From the NCBI GenBank assembly GCA_024734495.1, contig JALMQS010000887.1:1231115-1295114 (forward strand): DNA of 64,000 nucleotides. Reading direction: 5' to 3'. The notes under the pieces were generated by a model. It did no database searches, was not told where the DNA came from, and saw only the letters and a list, made by a program, of their open reading frames with translations. This document shows positions 53,915 to 63,180 of this stretch, piece after piece. The translations under genes and the position numbers were made by a program. Within the stretch, counting starts at the first letter, position 1. Each line of letters begins with the position of its first letter. This stretch comes from Forficula auricularia (lineage: Eukaryota > Arthropoda > Insecta > Dermaptera > Forficulidae).

Positions 53915-54845
53915 GGTCTGTTTACATTTGAAATGTAGGTACTATAGTTAACAAAGAAACTACAGGTATTAATTCACAGAAATGAAAAATCTCTGGGTAA
54001 TAATATACTGTCTGTTTTGTTCATCTTCTGGTCTGTTTACATGTGAAATGTAGGTACTATAGTTAACAAATAAACTACAGGTATTAATTCACAGAACGAA
54101 ATCTCTAGGTAATAATATACTGTCTGTTTTATTCATCTTCTAGTCTGTTTACATTTGAAATGTAGATACTATAGTTAACAAAGAAACTACAGGTATTAAT
54201 TCACGAAACAAAAAATCTCTGGATAATAATATACTGTCTGTTTTATTCATCTTCTGATCTGTTTGCATTTGAAATGTAGGTATTATAGTTAGCAAAGAAA
54301 TTACATGTATTAATTCACGAAACGAAAAATCTCTGGATAATAATATACTGATCTGTTTTATTCATCTTCTGGTCTCGTTTGCATTTGAGAATGTAGATAC
54401 TATAGATTAACAAAGAAACTACAAGGTATGTAATTCACGAAACGAAAAATCTCTGAACAATAATATACTGTCTGTTTTATTCATCTTCTGATCTGTTTGC
54501 ATTTGAAATGTAGGTATTATAGTTAGCAAAGAAATTACAGGTATTAATTCACGAACGAAAAATCTCTGGGTAATAATATACAATCTGTTTTATTCATCTT
54601 CTGGTCTGTTTACATTTGAAATATAGCTACTATAGATAGTAAAGAAACTACAGGTATTAATTCACGAATCGAAAAATCTCTGAGTAATAATATACTGTCT
54701 GTTTTATTCATCTTCTAGTCTGTTTATATTTGAAATGTAGGTACTATAGTTTGCAAAGAATCTACAGGTATTAATTCACGAAACAAAAAATCTCTAGGTA
54801 ATAATATACTGTCTGTTTAATTCATATTCTGGTCTGTTTACATTT

Positions 54846-55548
54846 TTTTTTTTTTTTTATTTATTTCAACGGCTAATGCCTGATAATACATACATTATAT
54901 TATTACATACATACATTATTATAGCTTATAAATAAAGTAATAACAATATCAAAAACAAAATATCACATTAAAATAACTCATAAAATCTAACAATACTAAT
55001 AATACGTCATAATATCAATATACAATATAATGTTCACTCATAGATTAATGTTAGCTTTTTGAGAAAAATTGCAGCTCTGTTAATACTTAACGAGAAATCC
55101 AGAAGATTATCCAGTCGTTGTGACAAATTATTGTAACATTGAGATAGTCTGAATACAGGATTTGCTTCAGAGTGCCTACTGCAAGGCATCTCTGGATAAA
55201 ATGGTAATCTGTTTCTTAATATATAATTTGAACTGTGTGTAGGAAACAGGTTTTGAAGTTCTGAACATTTCACCTGGTTGGACTTAATCTTATACAAAAA
55301 CAAAACGTCAGAAGCAATCATAGAAGAAGAAACAGAATGCAGACGGAAAGTTTCAGCAGTAGAAGCATAATCATGGTCAAACCTTGACATAGGATTGCTG
55401 GAAAGGAATACCAATTGTCTCATAACTTTGATGCTGAATTCTCTCTGAGTCTGTCCATGTTAATCTTTCCGATAGGCCTCCAAATTGTTGATGCATACAT
55501 TAATACAGATTTGATCAGAGTTATGTACAAGTGTTTAATTGATTCTGG
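54846..55548 (-). mobile_element. 5'-truncated LINE inserted in the satellite
   Basis: The minus-strand element ends in an A tail (T run on plus at 54846-54860). The satellite base order is kept across it, with ACATTT on the left (54840-54845) and again on the right (55549-55554), a probable 6-bp target duplication. Confidence 0.8.
55034..55510 (-). pseudogene. CR1/Jockey-like RT C-terminal fragment with frameshift
   Basis: From about 55510 the minus strand reads HLYITLIKSVLMYASTIWRP then IGKINMDRL, shifts frame near 55435, and continues MRQLVFLSSNPMSRFDHDY, ASDVLFLYKIKSNQVKCSEL, NYILRNRLPFYPE and a final NNLSQRLDNLLDF to a stop at 55034. The order LYxxLIxxxLxYASxxWxP, RQL, SDxxFLYKI, CxELLxxxxFxxP is that of the thumb region of CR1/Jockey-type polymerases. 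The frameshift and missing core show a dead copy. Confidence 0.8.
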
Positions 55549-55649
55549 ACATTTGAAATGTATGTACTATAGTTAGCAAAGAAACTACAGGTATTAATTC
55601 ACGAAACGAAAAATCTCTGGTTAATAATATACTGTCTGTTTTATTCATG

Positions 55650-56027
55650 TAATAAATAACTTAAGTCCTTTGTAAATAAGAATGTTTTGACTGCACCCCT
55701 TCACCCTTCCACCCCCACTTCACTCCAACCCCCTTTCGTTTACTTCAAGATCAACTTCCACTTTCCACCTTAGTAAGCTCGTGGAGCGAAAGAGAGCAAA
55801 GAAAATCGTTACTTGGAGATTTGATGCTCTGTCAAACTTTGATTCCAACGAAACGCTTTGAAGTTTTTTTTTTTTTCATTCATTCTCTATCTCACTTTCT
55901 TTACTGCCTCTTTTAAGGGTATCTTCTACCCTCCGCCTTAAGGGAGTTTCAGGATTCTCTTTCCTTACGATCGCTACAACCCTTTCGTTCAATGATTGAT
56001 CGCCGAGTAATTACATACGAATTAATC
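55650..56027 (+). promoter_or_regulatory. GC-richer pyrimidine-rich stretch, possible upstream region
   Basis: 55690-55740 is C-rich (CACCCCTTCACCCTTCCACC) and 55900-56000 is near even composition. It precedes the exon candidate at 56028 and could be a promoter or 5' leader. No defined element was identified. Confidence 0.2.
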
Positions 56028-56126
56028 ATGGAGTTTGCTGCTCTTTTTAGCAGAGCAGCCGGTTTAAAAGAAAAAGCTCAGGAAACTGGTGAAGACATAC
56101 AAATGAATTTTGTGGCCAGGGTGTGA
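56028..56126 (+). CDS. Candidate short first coding exon or small ORF
   Basis: ATG at 56028 in the context TTAATCATGG, followed by MEFAALFSRAAGLKEKAQET and GEDIQMNFVARV, then TGA. A splice donor could be AAACTG|GTGAAG or GCCAGG|GTGTGA, in which case the stop is intronic. The amino-acid mix (Ala, Glu, Lys, Gln rich, helix-like) is unlike random AT-rich translation, and the region is not repeated. I do not recognise the protein. Alternatively CTCTTTTTAG at 56041-56050 is a splice acceptor and the exon starts there, in the same frame. Confidence 0.3.
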   Translation: MEFAALFSRAAGLKEKAQETGEDIQMNFVARV

Positions 56127-56559
56127 AGAAAACTAAAAAGAGGAGGGTGTTTATAGTAACAAGACATACCTCCAAGGAAAATAAGTCGTATTTAGGAATT
56201 CATTAAAAGATTTGGTAGATTAAATCTTATCGAATTCAGAAAGAATGCTAAACAGCACCAAAGATAAATAAAATAAATATATCAGTGTCTTGAGCAGTGC
56301 CGTAGGCCATGAATGGCCCTGTGCTAGATGTTGATTTGGATCACTATACATATACTCTTTTAATAAATATTTGTCAAACAACGAATATAATACAATTTTT
56401 CTGAGAACTTAATTTTATTATTTTAGGATACTGCAATTTAATTTTTTGCCATCTTTAATATATGTGTTTTTTTTTGTTTTGATTTTTATCCCAGCCTATA
56501 TATAACTGGACAATGAGGCACCAAGCTCAGTTAAACTGATATCGGAGTGGGTGCACATT

Positions 56560-56922
56560 AAGGGGTCCTTATTTTGGGTATTTTCGAATTTTTACGCGGA
56601 CAAGGGCTCATAAGGTTCGAAATAAATAAAAAAATATCCCCCAAGTTTCAAGTCATTATCTCAATTATTACCTGTGCCCCAGCGATGTAAGTTTCTGATC
56701 TAAATAACATGGGGCTTTTGGCATTGAACGATCAATTTTGTATACCGGCCAAAGTATTGGTTCAAAAAATTTGAAACTCTGTAGACTTTATTCTTATAAT
56801 AGTAGCTATCCCTCTGAATTTTTACAGAAACTTGGGGAATATTTGTTTTGATTTATTTCGAACCACGTGAGCCCTTATCCAGGTAAAAATTCGAAAAATA
56901 TCCAAAATAAGGACCACCCTAG
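56560..56922. mobile_element. MITE with about 100-bp inverted ends
   Basis: AGGGGTCCTTATTTTGGGTA on the left and ATCCAAAATAAGGACCACCC on the right are inverse. The match continues inward through TTTCGAATTTTTAC, AAGGGCTCA and TTCGAAATAAAT to the AAACTTGGGG segment. No transposase. The target duplication is unclear. Confidence 0.7.
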
Positions 56923-56927
56923 AGCAC

Positions 56928-56975
56928 ATACTTGAGAACAATCGCGGAATAAGTCGATCGAAACGTCCTAGTTAT
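56928..56975 (+). ncRNA. Decayed hammerhead-like motif
   Basis: CTTGAGAACAATCG, hairpin to CGATCGAAACGTCCTAG. The first box has an extra T and other changes, so only the GAAACGTC half is convincing. Confidence 0.3.
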
Positions 56976-57109
56976 ATTGTTTTATTTGTTCGTGTTTAAT
57001 AAATAATTATAATAAATTATGTGTGATTTAAAAAAAATTTCAACATTAATCTTAAATTTATAAATATAGATAGTGTATTTTATCAACTAACGTAATGATG
57101 AGCAAAGCA

Positions 57110-57190
57110 AGTCCAAGGCTGTTGTAATCTTGGTCTTGGTCTTGGTCTTGTATAAATATTTCTCGTCTTGGTCTTGGTTTTGCTCATCTA
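57110..57190. repeat. Short GGTCTT tandem repeat
   Basis: TCTTGGTCTTGGTCTTGGTC and similar, bounded by GATGAGCAAAGCAAG and TTTTGCTCATC in inverse. The same GGTCTTG phrase recurs at 58180-58310 and 59862-59905, so the 57.1-59.9 kb segment is edged by it. Confidence 0.6.
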
Positions 57191-57370
57191 ACCTTTTACT
57201 TACATTTTTTTTAATAATTTTTATTAGCGCCGTAATCCTTCATGTTCTTTATAGGTATAAGTTATGAACTATAAATAAATAGTATCTAGCTAATAAACAT
57301 TTATTCAATTCAATTAAATAAAAAAAATATATATATATATTATCAGAACTTATTTATTAATTTCAATATA

Positions 57371-57830
57371 CAGGGTGTTTCAGGAGGAATAGTAAATATT
57401 TTAGTAGGTGGTAGTATAGAAGAATTGCAATAAAAATGCCATATAACATGTGTCCAATTTTTATTGAGTACCTACAGTGATACAGCTGAGTTCAATGACG
57501 TTGTTTCGTGACTTGGTACACCGGTTGCTATGGTTGCTATGGGCGTATTTATGAATGTCAGCAGTAGAGTGTTGATGTTCAAGTTGAGAAGTTGTGCTTT
57601 ACTTTACATTAAAGTTTTCATTGTGATTTTTTGGCCAAATCTACTGTACTGTCGCGTGTAAACATGCCGCACGTATTTACCCATGCTGAGTATGCCGATA
57701 TTGGGTTACATACTAACAGCTGTATATCCGTACTCTATAAAAACTGGACACATGTTATATGGAATTATATACTGCAATTCGTCATACTACCACTTCCTGA
57801 AATATTTACTATTCCTCCTGAAACACCCTG
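57371..57830. mobile_element. mariner-like MITE with transposase N-terminal trace
   Basis: CAGGGTGTTTCAGGAGGAAT and ATTCCTCCTGAAACACCCTG are exact inverted ends, flanked by TA on each side (57369-57370, 57831-57832). The inverse match goes on inside through TGCCATATAACATGTGTCCA. At 57664 the plus strand reads MPHVFTHAEYADI. FTxAEYADI is typical of the start of the DUF4817 helix-turn-helix segment in arthropod mariner-like transposases. The rest of the gene is gone, so this is an internal-deletion derivative. Confidence 0.8.
57664..57702 (+). pseudogene. Trace of a DUF4817-type transposase N-terminus
   Basis: Thirteen codons, MPHVFTHAEYADI, then unrelated sequence. The ATG is in a CAAACATGCC-like context expected for a true start. 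The match is short but specific in place and order. Confidence 0.5.
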
Positions 57831-58287
57831 TATAGTAAATTTATTATATGTATTTTAGTAGGCCACGAATTAATGCATAATAGCCATCAAACTGTCTCAT
57901 TATTTAATCGGTTACGATGTTTTCACACTAGAAGTAATGCTTTTGAGAATAGTCTTTCGACTGGGACCGATGTAGTTGAAATGGATAAAAAATCTCGAGT
58001 CATTTTCACCAAAATGGGAAATTGAAGTTGATGACGTTTCCACCATTGTAATACATCGTCGTTGTTCGTAGCTTTGGTCTGACTTAAATATTGCTCTAAC
58101 TCTTTTTTTGTGAGTTGAGAAGCTGTCGAAGAAGATTAGAAAGAAGATCATTAAAGATAAATTGATTTTTAGTTTGGTTTTGCGTATTTGGTCTTGTTCT
58201 TGTATACTTGGTTTTGGATTTGGTTTTGTTCCCCGATCTTAACCTTGGCCCTGTTCATTCGGTCTTGGTCTTGCTGTTTTAAATGTT

Positions 58288-58725
58288 TTATTTATTTTGG
58301 TCTTGCTGTTTTAAATGTCTAAATTCTTTTTGACAACAGATTTTTTTTAATTTTTCTTCTAATTCTGTCATTTTCTGAATTAAAAGTTTTTCAGTTTCAT
58401 TTGAGATAGAAATCTGTGTTATTGGCGTATCTGATTCTTCGAGTGGCATGTCCTTGAAAGAGGGGTTATCATATTCATCGAAATATTCTTTTTCTAATTT
58501 CTCATCTAAATTTATTCCTATTGTCCTATATCCTGAGATGGGTTTTATAGCCTTCACCGTGTTCTTGATCAATTTCTTTTCCATTAACCTGGTGTGGTGA
58601 TTCAGATTTAAAAATTCTTCTGGGATTTTGTACCATAATAATTTGTCTTGTGAGAATGCAGATATCTCAAATTCTTCTTGGCTTCTTTGACGATATGTAA
58701 ATATAATTTTCTCGTCATCTTATTG
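58288..58725 (-). CDS. Unidentified open frame, possible exon or retroelement piece
   Basis: A minus-strand frame open for about 146 codons (an ATG gives 98). Read from the open start: DDEKIIFTYRQRSQEEFEIS, AFSQDKLLWYKIPEEFLNLN, then MEKKLIKNTVKAIKPISGYR, GINLDEKLEKEYFDEYDNPS, MPLEESDTPITQISI and a helical tail ETEKLLIQKMTELEEKLKKI. The mix of residues, acidic segment and C-terminal coiled-coil-like heptads look like real protein. No family recognised. It is the longest unexplained frame in the window. It could be a host exon, a retroelement gag piece or a captured sequence. The sequence beyond 58725 has an in-frame stop and no evident acceptor. Confidence 0.4.
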
Positions 58726-58815
58726 TCTTCTTATTTGAAAGGCACAACTTGTAATTTAATTTCCAACTTATTTTTGACAACATATTTTTATTAAGCCTGA
58801 AGGGATATACAATTT

Positions 58816-59166
58816 CTTAAATGAGTCGAGAATATATTAGTAACTTCAATTAAAACGAATGTTTTTCATTTCACATGTCCAACTATATTTTTTATTGATT
58901 TCACATTTTTAGTTGAACTTATTTTCCTAAAACTTGGCTTTTACGCATTGTTATGTATGTCACGAATTACTAGTTACCATAAGAGGGGAGTAGTGGAGGC
59001 CCTATCAAACAGTAATAATAATAATTTAATGCAAAAAAAGCCAAGTTTTAGGAAAATAATTTCAACTAAAAATGTGAAATCAATAAAAATATAGTTGGAC
59101 ATGTGAAATGAAAAACATTCGTTTTAATTGAAGTTACTAATATATTCTCGACTCATTTAATAAATT
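58816..59166. mobile_element. Foldback element with 125-bp arms
   Basis: Arms at 58816-58946 and 59041-59166 are near-perfect inverse copies (ACGAATGTTTTTCATTTCAC and its complement, GTCCAACTATATTTTT, AAAACTTGGCTTTT). The spacer is about 95 bases. The phrase CCTGAAGGGATATACAAT precedes the left arm (58796) and recurs at 59280, just past the right. No hammerhead core was found in this one. Confidence 0.75.
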
Positions 59167-59507
59167 GATGATGTTGAACTTGACAGCACATTAGATCTCA
59201 CTACATTTTTTGGCAAACGGTTTTTATTAATCGAACTTGGCCTTTTTTTACACAAGTGTTTTTGTTGAGATTTTATTATGCCTGAAGGGATATACAATAT
59301 ATACCTACATATTTATATTACAAATAATACAATAAAGATAATTATTATATAATAATATGGAAACATACCTGAAAGGATAATTAAATTACAAGTTGTTTAT
59401 CTCTATGGTTAAATATACCAACTGACATTTCACAGGAGTTTTTAAAGGGTTATAGCGGTGTTTCACAAGTAAAAATTAAAATTAAAAAAAAAATTATTTT
59501 GTAAACA

Positions 59508-59555
59508 TAAACTTCTGATGATGGGCTAAACCACGAAATATGTATAGAGTATTTA
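59508..59555 (+). ncRNA. Hammerhead motif, family Q, unit 1
   Basis: CTGATGA (59515-59521), T, TGG/CCA-like helix II, GAAA (59535-59538), then TATGTATA and GAGT, which pairs partly with ACTT upstream. Confidence 0.5.
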
Positions 59556-59575
59556 ATATAAAATTTCAAAAATAT

Positions 59576-59625
59576 AATTAAAAATGATGATGGGATAAAA
59601 ACCCGAAATATGTATAGAGTATTTA
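59576..59625 (+). ncRNA. Hammerhead motif, family Q, unit 2, first box damaged
   Basis: ATGATGA (59584-59590) in place of CTGATGA, GGG/CCC helix II intact, GAAA (59604-59607). Tandem copy of unit 1. Confidence 0.45.
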
Positions 59626-60231
59626 AAATAAAACTCCAAAAATATAATTAAATTTTTTTTTAATTTTTATTTTTACTTGTGAAACACCACTATAACCCTT
59701 TAAAAATTCCTGTGTTTAATATGTTTCACTATAAACGAACACCGCTTTCCCTAAATGTTATCAAGTGGCATTTCTCTTTCAAGTATGTTTCTAAGTTAAC
59801 GCTTATCTATAGTAGAGACCTTTAGAGGTGGTGACTGTACTAGTCGTTTACAAATGTTATATTGGTCTTGGCCTTGCTATTCTACAAGACCAAGACTAAT
59901 TCTGCTCATCCCTACTGAAACGATCCCCACTTTGGCGCTTTAATGGGCAAATATTCTCCTATCCCAGAGTCCTTCTTAATCATATGGTAAGAGAAATTAG
60001 TTCTCGAGCCTTTTCCACCCAGGACTTATTTGAAGCCTTGTAAAATATATTCTAAATTAATTTAATATGTTAATATGAATTAATTTATTAACCTGAAAGA
60101 AATAATATATGTCGTAAATGGAGAGACGGACTGATAGAATTTTAATGGAGAACTGATGGAAGGCAGCACAAGGATAATAAAAAATATAATTTCGAATAAA
60201 ATAAATTTTTAAGAGGATAAAAGTGATTGAT

Positions 60232-60292
60232 TTCTGTTTATGAATCGACCACTCTGCTACTCTCGGTAAAACAAAATCTTTTCAATTAGGTT
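60232..60292 (-). mobile_element. PLE family B fragment
   Basis: ATGAATCGACCACTCTGCTA then CTCTCGGTAAAACAAAATC, the inverse family mark, without the rest. Confidence 0.5.
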
Positions 60293-61015
60293 TCCTTAAG
60301 CCACCAAATCATATTTTTTCCATTTATCTATTAATTTAGCTCATAAGTGCCATTAGTATGCACTGTACAGAATGAAGAAGCTTCTGACTTTGTAGAGCCA
60401 TTTGTGTTGAACAATGTTAAAATATTTATAAAGATTGTAAGGATCATATTTTTTTCATACGATAAAAATCCATTAAACCAGCTGAAAAATAAATACCCTG
60501 TTGATTCATTGAATGGATTATTTAATTATTTATTTATAACATTCTTTGTTTTTGTTTTGTTATTGTTTGTATGTCTGTTTGTTTTTGTTTTTATTATTCT
60601 TTTAATGTTTGATTTGTCACACTGATAGCGGCTGATGTTATAAATAATTCATCTCAACTCCAATGATAATGAATTAATTGTAAATTAACAGTTAGGAATG
60701 AATTTAAATATTTTGGCAAAATATCAAGAATTTAATTAAATCAGAGAGGTATTAAGGGGGGAGATTTAGGGGTAGTCGAAGAAGGGCTGAATGAATCTCA
60801 AGAAAGGATTTAATTAATCACGGCTGTTTATTCATTTTGTTTTAAAATGAAAATATAAAATACACGTACATAAAATGTGTTATATTATCAATAATGTATT
60901 GAATCCAATGGAAACAGCATTAAACTTGCAAGGGCATCAGACAGTTTTCTCTTCCTCGCTTAAAAAAAATAATTTTTTTAATTAGATTCGATAATGTGTT
61001 CATTATGTTGTTTTT
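60293..61015. other. Unassigned stretch
   Basis: The plus-strand 92-codon frame at 60347-60625 turns into a Phe/Val/Leu run from T-rich DNA and is not convincing. Nothing else recognised. Confidence 0.4.
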
Positions 61016-61192
61016 GTGTTTTTGGCTTTTCGGCCTTTCTAGCCATAAGCCATTTACGATACTATTTATTATTTTTAAATTTGTCCCTACCCCGGGGGTC
61101 AGATTTTAGCCGGATGCCTCGAGTCGGATTCGAACCCAGGTCCACTTGGTTAGCAGGATGACACGCTACCGCCTAGCCTATCTGACACCCCT
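61016..61192 (-). mobile_element. tRNA-derived SINE, family S1, copy 2
   Basis: Minus strand: head with GCTAGGCGGTAGCGTGTCAT, B box GGGTTCGAATCC (61127-61138), CGAGGCATCCGGCTAAAATC, body, then GGCTTATGGCTAGAAAGGCC and the tail. Closely matches 27008-27192. Confidence 0.8.
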
Positions 61193-61395
61193 GTTTTTAG
61201 TGTTAAAACAATAAACTGCTATGGAAAAAAATATTTTCGTTTCTGGTGGAGTAAATTAGCACTCTTATCGATTGTGATTGAAACCTAAATAAATCTTAGC
61301 ACTAAATCAGTGGAGTGACGTCACTACACCGTCTTCAGTGCGTAATGGTGTTAACCAATAGTTTATTTATGCAATAAATCCTATTTACTAACATA

Positions 61396-61722
61396 TCATT
61401 TAAGTTCTGCTAACATGTACCATATTCCTAATATTGAGCAAAAAAACAACATAATATTAATAATATTAATAGCCCCACTCGATTGTATTATTTTATTGAA
61501 ATTGATGTGAGAAGGAGTTACAACAAAAAGGTGCATCCCTAAAGACCTAGATTGCCCCCCCCCCCATCGTGAAAAAAGAAGAAAAGGGGTTTTTATGAGC
61601 TTGGTAGAGGGTTGAAGGTATCTATGGATGTGGGTCTTAAACAGTTGAAGGTTATAAGTCGCCGGGAAGACGGTGGCTGGGACCGAGTTCCAGTCTCTGG
61701 AGGTCATAGGGATAGATTGTAT
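61396..61722 (-). pseudogene. LINE 3' end: RT C-terminus and tail, copy 1
   Basis: Minus strand reads SIPMTSRDWNSVPATVFPAT then YNLQLFKTHIHRYL, followed by the tail with CACGATGGGGG, AGGTCTTTAGGG and TTGTAACTCCTTCTCACATC ending near 61495. RDWNxxPxxVFPxxYNLQxFKxxxHRYL closes many insect non-LTR polymerases. The original stop is lost here and the frame runs on into the tail (to 61396). Copy 2 at 61991 is in the opposite orientation. Confidence 0.7.
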
Positions 61723-61990
61723 TACAAAATTAAAACGTGGGGAAAAATATTGCCTTATGAAATTTGAATTTTTCGAAAAAAATAGTGATAAAAAGAATAT
61801 CAATCTGGACAAAATTTACAGTCGACTTAGCTTAGTTTTTAAAATACAGGTTTTCTTTTACTTCAAGCTGCATCAGCAACCGTCAGATTTGTTGGCATCT
61901 ACATATTAAGCTAGAATCAAAGATGGATGCAACTTTGAGATTATGTTTTTTTTTAATTGATTTCAGTTCTTAACACAGAAACCAGTTTAT

Positions 61991-62216
61991 CTCTATGACC
62001 TCCAGAGATTGGAACTCGGTTCCAGCTACCGTCTTCCCCACAACTTATAACCTTCAGCTGTTTAAGACCAGCATCCACAAAGATACCTTCGACTCCCTAA
62101 CCAGCCCATAAAATCCGCTCTTCTTCTTCTTCTTTTCTCGATGGAGAGCTCAACCCAGGCCTTTAGGGATGCACCTTTTTGGTGTAACTCCTTCTCACAT
62201 CAATTTCATTAAAAAA
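61991..62216 (+). pseudogene. LINE 3' end: RT C-terminus and tail, copy 2
   Basis: Plus strand reads SMTSRDWNSVPATVFPTTYN, LQLFKTSIHKDTFDSLTSP, then TAA at 62109-62111. The tail follows: TTTCTCGATGGAG, CAGGCCTTTAGGGATGCACC, TTGGTGTAACTCCTTCTCAC, ATCAATTTCATTAAAAAA. The last 100 bases match the SINE at 9531. With copy 1 it forms an inverted pair 270 bases apart, both 5' truncated at nearly the same codon. That suggests one event with inversion, or later rearrangement. Confidence 0.75.
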
Positions 62217-62219
62217 GGA

Positions 62220-62996
62220 AATAATACTTCAATAATTTGAAATTCTTCCACTGAGTATAGGATTGACTAGTATTATTTAGCCATTACTTTAATTTTAATT
62301 CTTTATCTGTTAGATAAAGTAAAAATCTAAAATACTTAATGTGATTAGATTTTTAATTAATCAAACATCAGGTACAATAATATTTCACAATTTTTCAACC
62401 CCAATTAACTTAAGAAAAATGACATTTTTGTTGTCTAACACGCTTTCTGATCCAATTTTCTTGATGATTAATGAGATGTTGCTTAATTGAACATTTATTC
62501 CCAACGTTTTTAGATATTTCGAGAACATTGTTTAATCCAACATACACACTATCAAAATTAAATTAGATCTCCTATAAAACCCTGACGAGGGAGAAGGGGA
62601 ACGAGTGGTGGAGTGGATTCCACCCGGCCCCAAGTTTTTTAAGGGGCCCCGTTTAAATTGAAAAATAATGGTGAATCTAAAAAATAAAAAAATAATATAT
62701 TATGCTAATATCAGTGGCGGTTGGTGACTTTTGAACCAGGGATGCTGTCCAAGAAAGTACCTTTTATTTTTTGAAATTTTATTTTAATCTTCGGTTTTTT
62801 TTTGCAAATTTCATCGAATACGGCATCATTTTGTTATTTTTCAAATTTAACATAGTTAAAGAGGATATTGTACTCCATTGACTCGTGATATTATAAAATA
62901 TGAACGGAAGAAATCTATGTCTAACTAAAACTGACATCAACTCATTATGTTTTCAAAATTGGACTTAAACAACTTTCAAAATAAACAGTCCATATA
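62220..62996. other. Unassigned stretch with transposon-like scraps
   Basis: 62600-62650 has CCCGGCCCCAAG...GGGGCCCCG, and 62713 has CAGTGGCGGTTGG, like the start of a hAT element, but no partner end was found. Otherwise AT-rich. Confidence 0.35.
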
Positions 62997-63004
62997 TTAA
63001 TACA

Positions 63005-63172
63005 CGAGGGGTGAACCACAATTGGAATTCAGGTGTACACGTCTTTGGAATTATGTGGAATTATTTTGGAATTCATTAGATAATTCCCCTTCATCTATTC
63101 TCTTCTACATGGAATTGAAAGTGGATGTGGAAGTAGGTGTGCACACAATATTAGGTCACGGTTCACCCCTCG
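63005..63172. mobile_element. 168-bp hAT-like MITE with perfect 8-bp target duplication
   Basis: Ends CGAGGGGTGAACC and GGTTCACCCCTCG are exact inverted repeats. TTAATACA flanks both sides (62997-63004 and 63173-63180) without mismatch. The interior has repeats of TTGGAATT. No transposase, so it depends on one encoded elsewhere. The 73-codon frame across it is not a gene. Confidence 0.85.
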
Positions 63173-63180
63173 TTAATACA

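Larger units (their letters stand above)
53915..55648. repeat. 114-bp satellite array, split by a LINE
   Basis: Nine or so units. The GGTCTGTTTACATTTG start falls at 53915, 54030, 54142, 54256, 54371, 54490, 54603, 54717 and 54831, periods of 112-119. Each unit contains ACTATAGTTA, AACTACAGGTATTAATTCAC and AATAATATACTGTCTG. After the LINE insertion the array resumes at 55549 in the middle of a unit and ends at 55648. Confidence 0.9.
59440..59720. mobile_element. PLE family Q palindrome with tandem hammerheads
   Basis: Arms at about 59436-59500 and 59642-59715 are inverse (TTTTTAAAGGGTTATAG, GTGTTTCACAAGTAAAAATT). Between them are two direct units of 69 bases, each a hammerhead-like motif followed by ATGTATAGAGTATTTAA and TCAAAAATATAATTAAA-type sequence. 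Confidence 0.7.

Noticed and set aside
53915..54845. CRISPR-like array
   Set aside because: Units of 114 bp are homologous throughout, an ordinary satellite.
61673..61909. 78-codon plus-strand frame
   Set aside because: Antisense to the LINE polymerase end over its first third and unrelated AT-rich sequence after.
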